41,278 bases of DNA from Actinomadura livida. GTDB lineage: Bacteria > Actinomycetota > Actinomycetes > Streptosporangiales > Streptosporangiaceae. This document shows positions 39,855 through 41,278 of the stretch, in pieces. Each line of letters starts with the position of its first letter. Within the stretch, counting starts at the first letter, position 1. A program made the translations under genes and the position numbers. The stretch covers positions 33,356-74,633 of the forward strand of contig NZ_BMRO01000024.1 in NCBI RefSeq assembly GCF_014648675.1. Reading direction: 5' to 3'. The notes under the pieces were generated by a model, which was not told where the DNA came from, did no database searches, and saw only the letters and a program-made list of their open reading frames with translations.

Positions 39855-40877
39855 TCACAGCTCCGCGAACAGGACGCCGAGGCTGATGCCGCCGGCGAGG
39901 CCGATCATGGCGACGCGGTCGCCGGGGCCGCAGCGCCCCTCGGCGAGCGCGGTGGCGAGCTGCAGCGGGAGGCTCGCCGACGCGACGTTCCCGTGCTCGG
40001 GCAGCGTCACGACGAGCCGGTCCGCCGGGACGCCGAGGACCGACCGCAGCACCTCCAGGTACGGGAGCGTCACCTGGTGGACGGCGACGACCGCGAAGTC
40101 GTCCCACGCCAGGCCCGTCTTCTCCAGCGCGGTCGTGAAGATCTCCGGCCCGCCCGCGAGGAACGCGTCCTTGAGCCGGCGCCCGTCCCCGCTGAAGTAG
40201 GTGTACTCGGGGTCGCGGGGGTGCATCGAGCCGCCGGCGGGCAGCGTCCCGATCCGCCAGGCGCTGGAGACGGCGGCGAAGTCGCGGTAGAAGATCCCGC
40301 CGTCGGGGGCCGCCTCGACGAGCGCCGCGGCGCCGCCGTCGGAGAGGGTGTAGCCGGCGAAGGCGTCCACGAACTGGGCGCGGTCGCGGATTTTCCAGCG
40401 GACGGCCCGCGACGGGCTCTCGCCGGTGCAGACCAGCACCCGCTCGTGCTGCCCGGTGCGGATCAGCGCGTCCGCCATCTGCAGGCCGTTCAGGAAGCTG
40501 TTGCAGGCGTTCTTGACGTCGAAGACCGGGCAGGCCGCGCCGAGCTTGGCCGCGACGATGTGCGCGGTAGCGGGCTCGATCAGGTCCTGCGAGGCCGAAC
40601 CGAAGATCAGCAGGTCGACGCCCGCGGGCCGGAGCCCGCGCTGCGCGAGGACGTCGCGGGCCGCGGCGACGGCCAGGTCGGACGCCTGCTCGTCGTCCCG
40701 CATGACGTGCCGGGCGCGGATCCCGGTCATCCGCTCGACGATCGTGGGATGCGGCCGGTAGCCGCCGTCCGCCGCGCTCTCGGCGGCGCTCTCTGCCGCG
40801 ACGCGCGCCTCGACCTCGGCGCTGGTGACCGTCCGCTCGGGCAGGTGCGCCGCGACGGCGGCGATGCGGGCTCTCAT
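39855..40877 (-). CDS. KASIII/OleA-like 3-oxoacyl synthase
   Basis: 340 residues of the FabH/OleA thiolase fold with an intact triad: Cys125 (VKNACNSFLN), His267 (VAVHQVT) and Asn297 (PEHGNVASASLP). The active-site peptide differs from housekeeping FabH (no DIxAACSG), and the gene is in an operon with OleC- and OleD-like genes, favouring a Claisen condensation of two acyl thioesters. Start ATG 40877 (MRARIAAVAAHLPE); the extension to 41006 lacks family similarity. First gene of the operon. Confidence 0.88.
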   Translation of the reverse strand: MRARIAAVAAHLPERTVTSAEVEARVAAESAAESAADGGYRPHPTIVERMTGIRARHVMRDDEQASDLAVAAARDVLAQRGLRPAGVDLLIFGSASQDLIEPATAHIVAAKLGAACPVFDVKNACNSFLNGLQMADALIRTGQHERVLVCTGESPSRAVRWKIRDRAQFVDAFAGYTLSDGGAAALVEAAPDGGIFYRDFAAVSSAWRIGTLPAGGSMHPRDPEYTYFSGDGRRLKDAFLAGGPEIFTTALEKTGLAWDDFAVVAVHQVTLPYLEVLRSVLGVPADRLVVTLPEHGNVASASLPLQLATALAEGRCGPGDRVAMIGLAGGISLGVLFAEL

Positions 40878-40993
40878 GGGCTGGGGTCCCCCGGTTCCTC
40901 GTGCTCGGTGGACGATCAGACTCGCCGACCCCGGACGCTCCGGCGAGAGCGACCCTACGGAACCAGGGGTGGGCGTTGTACCCCGGTTCGCCG

Positions 40994-41023
40994 TGAGTAC
41001 CGCCACTCATCCGATTTGAGTAC
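40994..41023. promoter_or_regulatory. Repeated TGAGTAC half-sites upstream of the KASIII-like gene
   Basis: TGAGTAC occurs at 40994-41000 and 41017-41023 (23 bp apart) with an inverted ACTCA at 41005-41009 between them, giving alternating inverted half-sites. This is the only structured element I see in the 316-bp gene-free stretch 40878-41193 apart from the hairpin at 41121; TAGGGT (minus, 40957-40952) is a weak -10 candidate without a -35. Confidence 0.45.
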
Positions 41024-41120
41024 TACCGGGTTTCCGGCGGCTCCGCCAGTCGGCGGGTCGGCGGGCTGACCAGCGGGAAGATCGAGAACGGCGGCCGCTA
41101 CCGGTGTGCGGGCCAGTGCT

Positions 41121-41136
41121 CCGGCCTTCAGGCCGG
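41121..41136. terminator. Palindromic hairpin between the edge antitoxin gene and the operon
   Basis: CCGGCCTTCAGGCCGG folds as a 6-bp stem with a TTCA loop. It is 3' of the leftward antitoxin gene and could be its terminator; similar sequences also occur at IS605-type element ends, but no transposase is present. Confidence 0.45.
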
Positions 41137-41193
41137 GGGTGAAGGCCCGCGCGGGAGGGCCGTCAGGCCCGAGCCTGCTCTGACCGGGCTGGT

Positions 41194-41278
41194 TCAGGGG
41201 GCGTCGTGGTCTTGGTCGGCGGTTTCGGCGATGGGGACGGGGACGACTGCGGCGATGCGGCGGCCTCGGTTGGTGATG
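41194..41278 (-). CDS. Phd/YefM-family antitoxin, C-terminal fragment (cut by window edge)
   Basis: Only the last 27 codons are inside the window. They read ITNRGRRIAAVVPVPIAETA followed by a short acidic tail and TGA at 41196-41194. The T-N-R-G-R-x-x-A-x-V-V-P pattern is the conserved end of the prevent-host-death antitoxin fold, directly after its DNA-binding part. The toxin partner usually follows the antitoxin; the 300 bp after this stop contain none, so it is absent, upstream, or this antitoxin is an orphan. Confidence 0.7.
   Translation of the reverse strand, partial: ITNRGRRIAAVVPVPIAETADQDHDAP

Noticed and set aside
41100..41193. IS200/IS605-type element end
   Set aside because: Only a short palindrome is present; there is no transposase or TnpB coding sequence within the window to support it.

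Overview
The window is very GC-rich, uses GTG and TTG starts freely, and encodes ergothioneine synthesis (egtABCD), a KstR-type steroid/lipid regulator, PucR-type purine control, a DUF397-like small protein and a CU044_5270-like protein. Together these point to a filamentous actinobacterium, most like Actinomadura/Thermomonosporaceae or a close relative. This is inferred from gene content; no rRNA or other phylogenetic marker is present. No tRNA, rRNA, CRISPR array or intact insertion sequence was seen.

Left part (1-12.2 kb): a leftward OpuC-type ABC transporter operon (ATPase, two permeases, lipoprotein cut by the window edge) is divergent from a histidine-ammonia-lyase-family protein that lacks the normal Ala-Ser-Gly cofactor triad. 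A LacI-family regulator follows, divergent from a cysteine-dioxygenase-type cupin. Between those two lie three tandem 13-bp palindromic boxes. After an SGNH hydrolase lipoprotein comes the leftward egtA-egtB-egtC-egtD operon. A 14-bp site identical (reverse complement) to one of the LacI boxes sits just upstream of egtA, so the two loci may form one regulon concerned with ergothioneine or related thiol-betaines.

Middle (12.4-22.4 kb): a sigma-like protein with a membrane segment and a proline-rich tail; a DHA2-type drug exporter with its divergent TetR repressor and a clear operator; a KstR-controlled acyl-CoA synthetase/two acyl-CoA dehydrogenase operon resembling the fadD17-fadE26-fadE27 module, whose synthetase has lost its central ATP-binding core; an ECF sigma factor with a membrane partner; and a DUF397-like protein.

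Purine block (22.4-33.1 kb): one long, mostly translationally coupled leftward operon runs from OHCU decarboxylase through HIU hydrolase, uricase, xanthine dehydrogenase FAD and FeS subunits, an 8-oxoguanine-deaminase-like enzyme, the xanthine dehydrogenase Mo subunit, allantoinase and allantoicase. It is divergent from pucR, with a palindrome touching the pucR start.

Right part (33-41.3 kb): a NIPSNAP protein, an alpha/beta-hydrolase fold protein lacking its nucleophile and catalytic His, and a Clp-N-domain/HTH protein whose promoter is overlaid by two palindromes. Then comes a leftward five-gene operon: KASIII/OleA-like, GT2 glycosyltransferase, P450, OleC-like ligase and OleD-like reductase. 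The OleA/C/D set without OleB suggests a beta-lactone-type lipid product rather than an olefin. A truncated Phd/YefM antitoxin lies at the right edge.
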